Source: Candidatus Woesearchaeota archaeon (GTDB taxonomy: Archaea > Nanobdellota > Nanobdellia > Woesearchaeales > ARS49). From it: a stretch of 48,499 nucleotides of DNA. The DNA is taken from assembly GCA_003599055.1 (NCBI GenBank), contig QZIM01000016.1, forward strand, positions 1 to 48,499, in the 5' to 3' direction. Below, in pieces: positions 14,640-22,878 of the stretch. Position 1 is the first letter of the stretch; every line of letters starts with the position of its first letter. The position numbers and the translations under genes are program-made. The notes beneath the pieces are model-generated. The model had not been told where the DNA came from and did not search any database. It was given only the letters and a program-made list of their open reading frames with translations.

Positions 14640-16016
14640 TTACTTTTTTGTCGGGCACGCGAGGTTTTGCGGGTCGAAGATGGAGGGCTCAAGTTTTTTG
14701 CCAAGGATGATGTCGGTGACGCGTTTTGCGCCGTGGATGGAGGTGAGGATGCCAACGCCGTTGCAGCCAAGGTTGTAGAGAAGGCGGTTGTTGCAGGGGT
14801 CTTCGCCGACGATGCGCAGGCGGTTTTTGGTGTAGCCCATAAGGCCGTGCCAGAAGAATTTGTAGTCGGGCTTATCGGGTTTGAGGGCGTAGCTTTTGAG
14901 GAAGTTTTTGATGGTGCGCTCGGCTGCGGGGTGGAATGCTTTTTCGCGGTGATAGCGTGCTTTTTCGCGGAGCCGGTATTCGGGTCCGCCGACGCAGACA
15001 AGGTCGTAGTGTTTTCCTTTTTCGTATTCGTATTTTCTGCGGGTGAGGTAGAAGTAGGCGGCGTTGGGGTCTGCTTCTTTGTCGTCAAAATAGCTGATGG
15101 CGTTGGGTTTTTCGTGGCCGCGGTCGAGGTATCCGGCCATATGGCTGACGATGCCGTAGACGTTTGCGTGGAATGCCTTGTCGATGTTTTTGCCGGTTTT
15201 GTTGACGAGCTTGACGTGTTCGAATCCGTTGGTGCAGAGGATGACGCGTTCGCACGTGATGGGGTGGCGGGCGAAGAGGACGGCGCGGTTTTTTTCAAGC
15301 TGGACTTTTTTGATGGGGGTGTGTTCAAAGATGGTGAATCGGGAGGGGTATTTCTTTTGCAAAAAGAGCGCGGTTTCTTCGCAGAATTTTGCGCTGTTGA
15401 GGGTTCCTTTGGTGGTTTGGAGCGCGGCGATGTAGTGGTGGTGGCGGGTGTTGAGGAGTTTGAGGATGCGTGATTTCGGGACGGTTTTGTAGAGCGGTTT
15501 GTATTTTGCGGGTATGCGGTCAAGGATGTTTTTGTCGCGGGAGATGTATATTTTGTCCATAACGATGCCTGCTTTTTTGCGGAGTTCTTTGTTGTGGAGG
15601 TGGACGAGGACTTGTTCGATGCTGGAGCAGCCGGCGTATCCGGGGAAGATGACAAGGGGGGTTTTGATGCGGGCCGCGCGGTGTATTGTTTTGAGGAGTT
15701 CGCGTGCGCGAAGGACGTCTTTTTGTGCCTGTCCTGCAAGGGTGATGCCGTATTCTTCAACGATTTCGCTGAAGGGCTTTTCAAAGTAGGGGGCGACTTG
15801 TCCTGCGTTGTGCCCGGTTGCGCCGTGGGCGATTCTTGTGGCTTCAAAGAGGGTGACTTTTTTGCGGGTTTGGGTCAAAAGAAAGTACGCGGTGGATATG
15901 CCTGCAATTCCTGCGCCGATGATGGCAATGTCAGTGTCGTGGGATGCGGCAAGTTGGACTGCGGGGCGGTCGTGGTGGAGCTGGTGGAGCCAGGGGGAAA
16001 GTGTGCACCTCTTCAT
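14640..16016 (-). CDS. FAD-dependent amine/D-amino-acid oxidase-type (DAO) oxidoreductase
   Basis: A 458-residue protein with a Rossmann FAD site IAIIGAGIAGISTAYF (near residue 31), an acidic residue ending the next strand (VTLFEATRIAHGATGHNAG), and the DAO layout. A C-terminal FAD-contact segment reads YNLGCNGVGILTSIHGAK. Family enzymes oxidise amines or amino acids at a C-N bond; the substrate here is unknown. An ACTATATAAC box about 27 nt upstream supports a leaderless ATG at 16016. The neighbouring TauD-like gene on the same strand has its own promoter; the two might act on related small molecules. Confidence 0.8.
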   Translation of the reverse strand: MKRCTLSPWLHQLHHDRPAVQLAASHDTDIAIIGAGIAGISTAYFLLTQTRKKVTLFEATRIAHGATGHNAGQVAPYFEKPFSEIVEEYGITLAGQAQKDVLRARELLKTIHRAARIKTPLVIFPGYAGCSSIEQVLVHLHNKELRKKAGIVMDKIYISRDKNILDRIPAKYKPLYKTVPKSRILKLLNTRHHHYIAALQTTKGTLNSAKFCEETALFLQKKYPSRFTIFEHTPIKKVQLEKNRAVLFARHPITCERVILCTNGFEHVKLVNKTGKNIDKAFHANVYGIVSHMAGYLDRGHEKPNAISYFDDKEADPNAAYFYLTRRKYEYEKGKHYDLVCVGGPEYRLREKARYHREKAFHPAAERTIKNFLKSYALKPDKPDYKFFWHGLMGYTKNRLRIVGEDPCNNRLLYNLGCNGVGILTSIHGAKRVTDIILGKKLEPSIFDPQNLACPTKK

Positions 16017-16039
16017 GGTTTTTTGGTGAGGCAGCGCAG

Positions 16040-16048
16040 TTATATAGT
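16040..16048 (-). promoter_or_regulatory. TATA box for the FAD oxidoreductase gene
   Basis: The minus strand reads ACTATATAA about 27 nt before the ATG at 16016. Confidence 0.55.
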
Positions 16049-16103
16049 TTGTGGATTGGAGTAGTTGATGAAAAAAAGTCAGCGCGTGGTATCCGGTGGC
16101 GGG

Positions 16104-16997
16104 TTAGAAGTGTATTTGTTCAACAAGTGAGGACCTGAACAGTGCAATGTCTGCAGGTGTTGCGTGTTCAACGCCGAACATAATTTGCCATAGTTCTGCG
16201 CGTTCGCGCTTGCCGAGGCGTCCGTGGATTGTCCGGAGGTTGTCGATGATGAGGAGTTCGCCGGGGTGAAGGGTGATGTGTTCTTCGCATTTGGCAAGGT
16301 CAAGGCCGCGTTCTGCGTAGAATGCACGTTCACGCAAGAGTCCTTTTGTTCCTGTTTCGTCGTTTGAAACGAAGAACCATTCGTCCATGCGTTGGTTCCG
16401 TTGTTCAAGGAGTGCGTGCCCGCCGAAGAGTGCGTCGATGACTCGGGCAAAGCAGGCGATGCGTTTGGTGTTGACGCGTTCGGGAGAGTCCCATCCGTCG
16501 CCGTGCTGGTTGGCGTACTCGGTGAGTTTGGCGTGAACGTCTTTTGCGGTTCCGAATTTTTTTTGGGAGAAGAGTGCGGGAATGCTGACGAGGCGTGTTT
16601 TTGCGGGGGAGTTTTTGGTTTCGGGCGGGCAGTAGAGCCCGACGAGTGTTTGCATAAGTTGGGGTGTGTCGGAAATGATGGGTTGTGCGTGGTCGAAGTG
16701 GAGTGCGGAAAAGCTGGTTTGTACGGAGGGTTCGCAGACCGGGATGCGGTTGCATTTGGAGAGGTGTGTTTTTTGTGCGAAGTGGGCAAGGAGCGGTGCG
16801 CGTTTGGGGTCTGCGTTGCGGGCTGTGCTTTGGATGATTGATGCGGCGGTTTCTGGGTCGGGAATGCCGGAGATGATGCAGTATCCTTTTTCGTAAAAAA
16901 CGTCGGGAATGGTGAAGTGTGCAAAGGGAATGTCTGTTTTGCCAAAGAGGAGTTCTTGGCTGCTGTCAAAGAAGGATTGTTTCGTTTGTGTTTTCAT
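16104..16997 (-). CDS. TauD/TfdA-like Fe(II)/2-oxoglutarate dioxygenase
   Basis: A 297-residue protein. The facial triad is visible as HFD (His100, Asp102) and the distal His258 in LLIIDNLRTIHGRLGKR, where a downstream Arg can bind 2-oxoglutarate. HPGELLIIDN before the last His is characteristic of TauD/TfdA and clavaminate-synthase-like enzymes. It would hydroxylate or oxidise a small molecule using O2, which implies access to oxygen at least part of the time. The substrate is not inferable. A CTTAAATAA box lies about 35 nt upstream, giving a short leader. Confidence 0.75.
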   Translation of the reverse strand: MKTQTKQSFFDSSQELLFGKTDIPFAHFTIPDVFYEKGYCIISGIPDPETAASIIQSTARNADPKRAPLLAHFAQKTHLSKCNRIPVCEPSVQTSFSALHFDHAQPIISDTPQLMQTLVGLYCPPETKNSPAKTRLVSIPALFSQKKFGTAKDVHAKLTEYANQHGDGWDSPERVNTKRIACFARVIDALFGGHALLEQRNQRMDEWFFVSNDETGTKGLLRERAFYAERGLDLAKCEEHITLHPGELLIIDNLRTIHGRLGKRERAELWQIMFGVEHATPADIALFRSSLVEQIHF

Positions 16998-17067
16998 AGG
17001 TACCGCCCCAAAGAAGGGTGCGCAAAGTGTTTATTTAAGAATTTCCATAATGGAAAAGTGCGGGAGT

Positions 17068-17871
17068 TCAGCAGAATGGCTCGTGGGGGCGGTCTTTGCA
17101 AACGGCTGCCTTAAGTTGTTCGTTTTCGCGGGTTAATTCTTGGACGGCAAGCCAAAGTGCCCAGATTGCGTCATCACCTTTTACCTGTTCGGGGTTGCCT
17201 CGTTCAAGGACGGTGTGGAAGTCTTCTGCAATGACGCCAAGGTGGTCTTTCGTGCCGTTGATGAAATCAAAGGTTACTACGGGAACGGTCTTGATTCGTT
17301 CAAGGATGTTCGGGAGGATGACGGGCGTGATATTTTCCTTGTATTTGCGGGATGATGTGGTGGTGAAGCTGGTGTCGCCGGCAATCATATAGCTGTTTCC
17401 TGCGGCTTCCTGGCAGGTTCCGCCTGCTCCTGCGGAAATGATGAGTTGGCTGGTGGATGGCATGTTTCCTTGGCAGTTAACGCCAAAGCGTCCGCGTCCG
17501 TTGGTCCATTCAAATGATGCGATGTGGTCATCGGCAGGCGTGTCGATGAGGAGTTCGTCGGCATCCTGTACTTGTATCTGGATTTCGGCCACTCCTGAGC
17601 GGTAAAGCAGTAAGCTGTCCTGCGCGCTTATGGTGCTGCAGACTTGGTCATCGCATTGGGTGTTCGCATCGGTTCCGCCAAGGTTGTGGAAGTCTGAGCT
17701 GACAACTGATTGGAGTTTTGCTAAGGAAATGTCGAGTTCTCCGGAGTCGTGTCCGAGGACTGCAGGGTTGTTGGTGCCGAACGCGTTGGCAAGGGCGATT
17801 CCAAAGAGGAGTGTAACTGCAATGGCAACGGGAAAAATGTGTTTTTTCTTAATTTCGATGGTAAGCGGCAC
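17068..17871 (-). CDS. Secreted protein with C-terminal S74 intramolecular chaperone domain
   Basis: A 267-residue protein with a GTG start at 17871 preceded by GGTGA. A signal peptide or anchor covers residues 10-30 (HIFPVAIAVTLLFGIALANA). The middle part is beta-rich with four Cys. From residue 173 a peptidase S74/endosialidase chaperone domain follows: SSRKYKENI (Ser174, Lys178 as likely catalytic dyad), FDFINGTKDHLGVIAEDF, then a final helix WLAVQELTRENEQLKAAV. In phage tail spikes this domain trimerises the protein and then cuts itself off. Here it probably assembles a trimeric surface fibre. Confidence 0.75.
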   Translation of the reverse strand: MPLTIEIKKKHIFPVAIAVTLLFGIALANAFGTNNPAVLGHDSGELDISLAKLQSVVSSDFHNLGGTDANTQCDDQVCSTISAQDSLLLYRSGVAEIQIQVQDADELLIDTPADDHIASFEWTNGRGRFGVNCQGNMPSTSQLIISAGAGGTCQEAAGNSYMIAGDTSFTTTSSRKYKENITPVILPNILERIKTVPVVTFDFINGTKDHLGVIAEDFHTVLERGNPEQVKGDDAIWALWLAVQELTRENEQLKAAVCKDRPHEPFC

Positions 17872-17911
17872 GATTCACCTTTTTTTATGAGAGGAACTGC
17901 GTCTTAGGGTA

Positions 17912-18814
17912 TTAAATTTTATCGGCTGGCGCAGGAGTAATAGTTATGGTTCCGCGCATCATGTCCATTGAGCATCGGAAGGGGTAGTTGCCGGGTGTTT
18001 TGGGTGTGATTTCAACGGTTGCCTGGCCGTCGTCGGGGACGATTTTTTTGATGCCGAAGTCGGGGATAACAACTTCCCGTCCGCAGCCGGCGTCTTTTGC
18101 CGCGCGGAAGGTGATGCGAAGGGGGATTCCTGCGCGCGCTTCGATGGTGTTTGGGGTGTAGGCGTTTGTGCTGATGCTGACGTTGATTTCTTGGGTGTTG
18201 CCGTTCAGGGTTGCAGTGCCGCGGGTTTCCTGGTTAATGTTTTGGAGGTATGCGGGGAGTTTGAGTTGGCCGGGTTGTTCTTGCACGGGTTCTGCAATGG
18301 CGAAATTGAGGCTGATGCTGAGCGCGATGATGAGTGCGGAGCCGATGGTCCAGGCGTAAACAAAGGTGTTTGGGACTTTTTTGGGTTTTGTGCCGCAGCA
18401 TCCGCAGTGGGTGGCGTAGCTGATGCCGATAAGGGACAACAGGATGATTGCGGAAAAGAACGGGATAAAGAGGGTGAGGTCAAATGGCCGCATCATTTGT
18501 CCGAGCATGGCGCCCATCATGCCGCCCATGGGTCCTGCCATGATTCCTTCAAGGACGCCCATATGGCCGCCGAGTTTGCCGAAAGGGATGCCGAAGGCAA
18601 GGCCGGCAAGTGAGCCGAAGATGACTCCTAAAGGGAAGTTTCCGGTTGGGAGGACGATGAGTGTTGCGGCAAGGAGTCCTGAGGTCATGCCAAGGGTCAT
18701 TCCTGCCATCATGCCGTGCATTTCGTCAAGGTGTTTTTTGTGGTATGCCGCATAGGCGGCGGTCGCAATGATTGCGGCAAGGTTGGCACAAAAGAGGACG
18801 AGGTAGTTGTTCAT
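17912..18814 (-). CDS. Met/Gly-rich membrane protein with C-terminal cupredoxin domain
   Basis: A 300-residue protein. The first half has five or six membrane segments rich in Met and Gly (MHGMMAGMTLGM; MAGPMGGMMGAMLGQMM). A HCGCCG cluster follows, then a linker helix and a cupredoxin-like domain (about residues 205-300) with VVIPDFGIKK and PGNYPFRCSMDMMRGTI. The last motif supplies Cys and Met copper ligands. The protein may bind copper or take part in redox at the membrane. The ATG at 18814 is preferred over 18832 because the TATA box (ACTATAAAA, centre 18843) would lie too close to the first. Confidence 0.7.
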   Translation of the reverse strand: MNNYLVLFCANLAAIIATAAYAAYHKKHLDEMHGMMAGMTLGMTSGLLAATLIVLPTGNFPLGVIFGSLAGLAFGIPFGKLGGHMGVLEGIMAGPMGGMMGAMLGQMMRPFDLTLFIPFFSAIILLSLIGISYATHCGCCGTKPKKVPNTFVYAWTIGSALIIALSISLNFAIAEPVQEQPGQLKLPAYLQNINQETRGTATLNGNTQEINVSISTNAYTPNTIEARAGIPLRITFRAAKDAGCGREVVIPDFGIKKIVPDDGQATVEITPKTPGNYPFRCSMDMMRGTITITPAPADKI

Positions 18815-18838
18815 GCGTTGCACATTTTGCATTGTTTG

Positions 18839-18847
18839 TTTTATAGT
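18839..18847 (-). promoter_or_regulatory. TATA box for the cupredoxin gene
   Basis: The minus strand reads ACTATAAAA, 27-30 nt before the ATG at 18814. It fixes the shorter start. Confidence 0.5.
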
Positions 18848-18860
18848 TTGTGGTTGCGTA

Positions 18861-18870
18861 ATGTTTAAGA
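18861..18870 (+). promoter_or_regulatory. TATA box for the pyrD-pyrC operon
   Basis: ATGTTTAAGA is centred about 29 nt upstream of the pyrD ATG at 18895. Confidence 0.4.
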
Positions 18871-18894
18871 GATGCAGGCAGGGTTAAGGAAGGG

Positions 18895-20001
18895 ATGCTC
18901 TCTGAATTGCTTGCGCGTATTGATGCGGGTGTTCGCCCAATGGTAACAGGGTTACCGGCGGATGTTGCCGCGCGGGTGTATTCAAGGGGGAGAAAGGTTC
19001 TTTTGAGTCGTATGGCGTGTGAGCAGCCAAAGCGGTATTCTGTTCCGGTTGCGCTTGAGCGGGCTCTTTGGGGCATAGTGCATCGGGGTCCTCTGATGTG
19101 GGGTGCGGGTGTGGATAAGGAAGGGGCACTTTATCACGTGTCGTCAAGGACGGGTGCTGCGGGGCATATGGTTGGGACGGTGACGGCGAACGCGCGGGAG
19201 GGAAATGTTGTGGAGGGTATTCACGCGCCGTTTGTTCCGCTGCCAAGGTCATATGCTGCGGTGAACAATTTGGGCTTGCCGAATCCGGGTGACATTATTG
19301 TGTCAAGGCGCGTGTCGTTGTTTGAGCGGGATGGGTGTCCCGTGTGGGTTTCGGTGATGGTGAGTCCTGATTTGAGGGGTGCGGAGCGTCTTGAGGGTTT
19401 GGTTGATGGGATGCGGATGTATGAGCGGGCGGGCGCGGATGTAATCGAATTGAATATGAGTTGTCCGAATACGGGCGAGGATTTTGCGGACCACGATGAT
19501 GTGCTGAAATATGTGGGCGAGCGGTTTGTGCGCGAGTCTAAGGTTCCGGTGGTGGTAAAGGAGAGTGCGGATTTGCCGCAAGCGGGTGTGCCGCGTGTTT
19601 GTGATGTTCTTTTTGAGTTTGGGTATGCGGGGATTAATGGGGTGAACACGTCAAGGGCGTATCGGGAGTGTCTTGAGCGTGTTGATGAGCGGGAGCGGGA
19701 ATTGTTTGCGGGTTTTACGCGCAGGTTTAAGGGAGGTGTTTCGGGTCGGCCGCTAAGGGAGGTGTCGCTTGCGTTTTGTGCGCGCGCAAGGGAGTATGTA
19801 AAAGAGGGCCCTCCGTCTCGGGAGTTTCACGTGATTCGCACGGGCGGGATTGAGTCGGGAGCGGACCTTGTTGAGTCTGACCGGGTGGGTGTTTCGATGA
19901 ATCAGTGGGTGACGGGGTATTGGGAGCGGTTTTCGCGCGAGGGCTATCAGGCGTACAAAAGAGTGCACGGGGAATATGGGGGGTTGAAAAATGGCGGTTG
20001 A
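18895..20001 (+). CDS. pyrD: Dihydroorotate dehydrogenase-like flavoprotein
   Basis: A 368-residue protein with the DHODH barrel: FRP-like core (LMWGAG near 82), NNLGLPNPG, ELNMSCPNTG (FMN/substrate loop), a conserved Lys (VVVKESAD), VNTSRAYR, GGVSGRPL and the phosphate site RTGGIESGADL. It would oxidise dihydroorotate to orotate in pyrimidine synthesis. A basic N-terminal segment of about 60 residues (VYSRGRKVLLSRMACEQPKR) precedes the barrel and differs from standard class 1 enzymes. The next gene, pyrC, starts 11 bp before its stop, so both form a coupled unit. The electron acceptor is not evident. Confidence 0.85.
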   Translation: MLSELLARIDAGVRPMVTGLPADVAARVYSRGRKVLLSRMACEQPKRYSVPVALERALWGIVHRGPLMWGAGVDKEGALYHVSSRTGAAGHMVGTVTANAREGNVVEGIHAPFVPLPRSYAAVNNLGLPNPGDIIVSRRVSLFERDGCPVWVSVMVSPDLRGAERLEGLVDGMRMYERAGADVIELNMSCPNTGEDFADHDDVLKYVGERFVRESKVPVVVKESADLPQAGVPRVCDVLFEFGYAGINGVNTSRAYRECLERVDERERELFAGFTRRFKGGVSGRPLREVSLAFCARAREYVKEGPPSREFHVIRTGGIESGADLVESDRVGVSMNQWVTGYWERFSREGYQAYKRVHGEYGGLKNGG

Positions 20002-21037
20002 TTTTCATTGGCACGCGCGGGATGAGGAGCAGTCTGTTCAGGATACGGTTGCGCACAGTTTGGCGGTTGCAGGGGCGTGCGGGCTTGATGCGATTGCGGC
20101 AATGCCGAATACGAAGCGGCCGCTGACAACGCTTGAGCGATGCAGGGAGTATCTTTCGCTTGCGCCGAATGATTCAGGGGTTGGGTTTTTCGTGCATATT
20201 GGAGTCACGGCGGATGTGGAGCAGGTGAAGCGGGCGGTTGATGCAACAAGGAAAGACTCGCGGATTATCGGGATGAAGATGTATTGGGACCATTCAACGG
20301 GAAATTTGGGAATCACAAGGGAGGATGACCAGTTTCGGGTGATGGAGACGCTTGCAAAGGAGGGGTATAAGGGTGTTCTTGTGTGTCATTTGGAAAATCC
20401 GCAGTTTAACAATGATGCGTTGTACAATCCGAAGGAGCCGAGTTCGTGGAATAGGAAGTGTCGTCCGGAGATTTCCGAGATTTCTTCGCTGATGCTTGCG
20501 GAGCGTTTTGCATCGGCGGTTGGTTTTTTGGGAACAATTCACGTGGCGCACGTGAGTACGCGGGAGGCGGTTGATATGATTTGGGCGTATACCGGTGCTG
20601 TTCGGCTGAGTTGTGGGGTGACGCCGCATCACGCCTTTTTGGATGATTCATATTTGGATGGGCCAAATGGCGCGCATCATAAGTGCAATCCGCCGTTGAG
20701 AGTGAAAGAGACGCAAGAGGGGCTTCTTGAACGTTTGCTGGACGGGAGGATTCCGATAATTGAGTCTGACCACGCGCCGCATACGGAAGAGGCAAAGCGA
20801 GGCGACAGGCCACCGTCAGGGATTGCGAGCGGGACTGCGTGGCCGTTTGTGCGGGATGAGTTGAGAAGGAGAGGGATGGTTGAGGAGCGGTTATTTGAAG
20901 TTACGCATATGAATGCGTGTAATTTGTATGGTATTGATGTGTGGCCGTCCGGCCGCGGACCGGATTATGAAAAGCTAAGGGTGCTTGAGGGGGATTATGC
21001 GTTTGACGCGTTCAGGCATCTGAAGCCAAATGTTTAA
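19991..21037 (+). CDS. pyrC: Dihydroorotase
   Basis: A 348-residue amidohydrolase. Metal ligands are visible in DFHWHARD (residues 4-11), in the Lys of GMKMYWDHSTG, in VCHLENP, in IHVAHVST and in the Asp of ESDHAPHT. CNPPLR is a substrate-binding motif typical of dihydroorotase. It cyclises carbamoyl-aspartate to dihydroorotate, the step before PyrD. It overlaps pyrD by 11 bp. Genes for the other pyrimidine steps are not in the window. Confidence 0.88.
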   Translation: MAVDFHWHARDEEQSVQDTVAHSLAVAGACGLDAIAAMPNTKRPLTTLERCREYLSLAPNDSGVGFFVHIGVTADVEQVKRAVDATRKDSRIIGMKMYWDHSTGNLGITREDDQFRVMETLAKEGYKGVLVCHLENPQFNNDALYNPKEPSSWNRKCRPEISEISSLMLAERFASAVGFLGTIHVAHVSTREAVDMIWAYTGAVRLSCGVTPHHAFLDDSYLDGPNGAHHKCNPPLRVKETQEGLLERLLDGRIPIIESDHAPHTEEAKRGDRPPSGIASGTAWPFVRDELRRRGMVEERLFEVTHMNACNLYGIDVWPSGRGPDYEKLRVLEGDYAFDAFRHLKPNV

Positions 21038-21040
21038 AAA
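21030..21040 (+). promoter_or_regulatory. TATA box for the ABCE1 gene
   Basis: ATGTTTAAAAA overlaps the pyrC stop and lies about 27 nt before the ATG at 21064, so ABCE1 probably has its own leaderless transcript. Confidence 0.55.
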
Positions 21041-21063
21041 GCGTCTGCGTTCTGAATCGTCGT

Positions 21064-22821
21064 ATGCCGCGTATTGCGATTGTGCGAAAGGACCGGTGTA
21101 ATCCCCAAGGGTGTGGCGGTTATTTGTGTGCCAAGGTCTGTCCGGTGAATATGGAGGGGCAGGATTGTATAGTGCCCGGGCCGCCGCCGGACAAAAAGCC
21201 GGTGATTGATGAGAAGTTGTGTACGGGGTGCGGGATTTGTCCGAACCGGTGCCCGTTTGAGGCGATTGACATTATCAACTTGCCTGAGCAGCTTGATAAT
21301 CCGATTCATCGCTACGGAAGGAACGGTTTTCACTTATACAGTTTGCCGACGCCGATTTTTGGGAAAGTGGTGGGTATTGTTGGAAAGAATGGTGTGGGTA
21401 AGTCGACGGCGATTAAGATTTTGGCGGGGCTAATTAAGCCGAATTTGGGGACGGATAAGGATGCTGCGTTTGAGGAAGTGGTGAAGTTTTTCAAGGGAAA
21501 GGAGGCGCAGCAGTATTTTGAGGCGCTTCGGGATGGCAAGGTGAGGGTTGCGTATAAGCCGCAGCACGTGGAGCTGATTCCGCAGACGATGAAGGGTAAA
21601 GTGTCTGAGCTCCTGAGGAAGGTTGACGAGCGGGGCAGGTTTGATGAGGTGGTGGACGCGCTTGGTATTCGTGAGGTTCTTGACCGTGACATTTCGCAGG
21701 TGTCCGGGGGTGAATTGCAGCGAACGGCGATTGCGGCAACGGTGCTGAGGAAGGCGAACTTGTATGTGTTTGATGAGCCGACGAGTTATTTGGATATTAA
21801 GCAGCGTATTGTGGTGTCAAAGTTCATTAAGAGTTTGGCGGATGAGAACACTGCGGTTCTTGTGGTCGAGCACGACCTTATCATTTTGGATTATATGACT
21901 GACTTGCTGCACGTGATGTATGGTCGTGAGGGAAGTTATGGTATTGTGAGTTTGCCAAAGGCTACGCGTTCGGGGATGAATATTTATCTTGAGGGCTGGA
22001 TTCGGGATGAGAATATGCGTTTTCGGGACCACGAGATTAAGTTTTTGTCAAGGCCTCCGCCAAAGCCGATAAGCAAGGTTGCGCTGACGTCGTGGGCGGG
22101 CCTGAAAAAGGCGCTTGGCGAGTTCACGTTGAATGCGGGTGAGGGAAATGTTGGGCGAAGTACCGTGATTGGTGTTTTGGGTGAGAACGGGATGGGGAAG
22201 ACGACGTTTGTGAAAATGCTTGCAGGGGTGCTCACGCCTGATGAGGGCGGTGTGAGCGATAAGGTGAAGGTGTCGTATAAGCCGCAGTATTTGGATGTGC
22301 AAAGTGATGAGCTCGTGATGACTGTTCTTGAGGAGGCGACGCGTAAGTATGATGCGCAAGTGATTGTGCCGCTTGAGATTCGTCCGCTTTTGCTCAAGCC
22401 GCTCAATACGCTTTCGGGAGGGGAGTTGCAAAGGGTGATGATTGCGAAGTGTTTGTCGCAGGATGCCGACCTGTACTTGCTTGATGAGCCGAGCGCGTAT
22501 CTTGATATTGAGCAGCGCTTGGCGTTCAGTAAGGTGGTGCGGGATGTGGTTGAGCAGCGTGGTGTGTCCGTGATGATTGTGGACCACGATTTGCTGTTTA
22601 TTGATTATTTGTCTGACCGGATTATTACGTTTGAGGGTGTTCCGGCAAGGCACGGCGAGGTGAAGGGCCCGTTCGTGATGGAAGAGGGGATGAACCGGTT
22701 TTTGACGCAGGTGGGAATTACAATGCGCAGGGACCAGGAGTCAAACCGGCCGCGGATTAACAAGCCGGATTCCCGTCTTGACAGGGAACAAAGGGAATCG
22801 GGAAAGCTGTATTATGGCTGA
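21064..22821 (+). CDS. ABCE1/Rli1 ribosome-recycling ATPase
   Basis: A 585-residue protein, normal for the family. The N-terminus carries two 4Fe-4S sites (CNPQGCGGYLCAKVCPV and CTGCGICPNRCP). The first ATPase domain has Walker A GKNGVGKST and signature VSGGELQR; the second has GENGMGKTT and LSGGELQR. Both are followed by Walker B segments (VFDEPTSYLD; LLDEPSAYLD). The hinge sequences of the family are present. It splits the ribosome into subunits after termination and is nearly universal in archaea and eukaryotes. All visible key residues look intact. Confidence 0.97.
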   Translation: MPRIAIVRKDRCNPQGCGGYLCAKVCPVNMEGQDCIVPGPPPDKKPVIDEKLCTGCGICPNRCPFEAIDIINLPEQLDNPIHRYGRNGFHLYSLPTPIFGKVVGIVGKNGVGKSTAIKILAGLIKPNLGTDKDAAFEEVVKFFKGKEAQQYFEALRDGKVRVAYKPQHVELIPQTMKGKVSELLRKVDERGRFDEVVDALGIREVLDRDISQVSGGELQRTAIAATVLRKANLYVFDEPTSYLDIKQRIVVSKFIKSLADENTAVLVVEHDLIILDYMTDLLHVMYGREGSYGIVSLPKATRSGMNIYLEGWIRDENMRFRDHEIKFLSRPPPKPISKVALTSWAGLKKALGEFTLNAGEGNVGRSTVIGVLGENGMGKTTFVKMLAGVLTPDEGGVSDKVKVSYKPQYLDVQSDELVMTVLEEATRKYDAQVIVPLEIRPLLLKPLNTLSGGELQRVMIAKCLSQDADLYLLDEPSAYLDIEQRLAFSKVVRDVVEQRGVSVMIVDHDLLFIDYLSDRIITFEGVPARHGEVKGPFVMEEGMNRFLTQVGITMRRDQESNRPRINKPDSRLDREQRESGKLYYG

Positions 22822-22841
22822 GTTTTGGCGGTTTTTTTGTT
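22822..22841 (+). terminator. T-rich terminator after ABCE1
   Basis: GGCGGTTTTTTTGTT directly after the stop gives a run of seven T, the usual archaeal intrinsic termination signal. Confidence 0.5.
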
Positions 22842-22878
22842 CGTAACAATTATAAGTCTGTTGCAATAGGTTGTTTTG

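Noticed and set aside
14505-15473. Long + strand frame (322 codons) opposite the FAD oxidoreductase
   Set aside because: It is produced by the G/T-rich strand skew; the translation is low-complexity Val/Phe/Gly/Asp without motifs, while the minus strand encodes a clear FAD enzyme.
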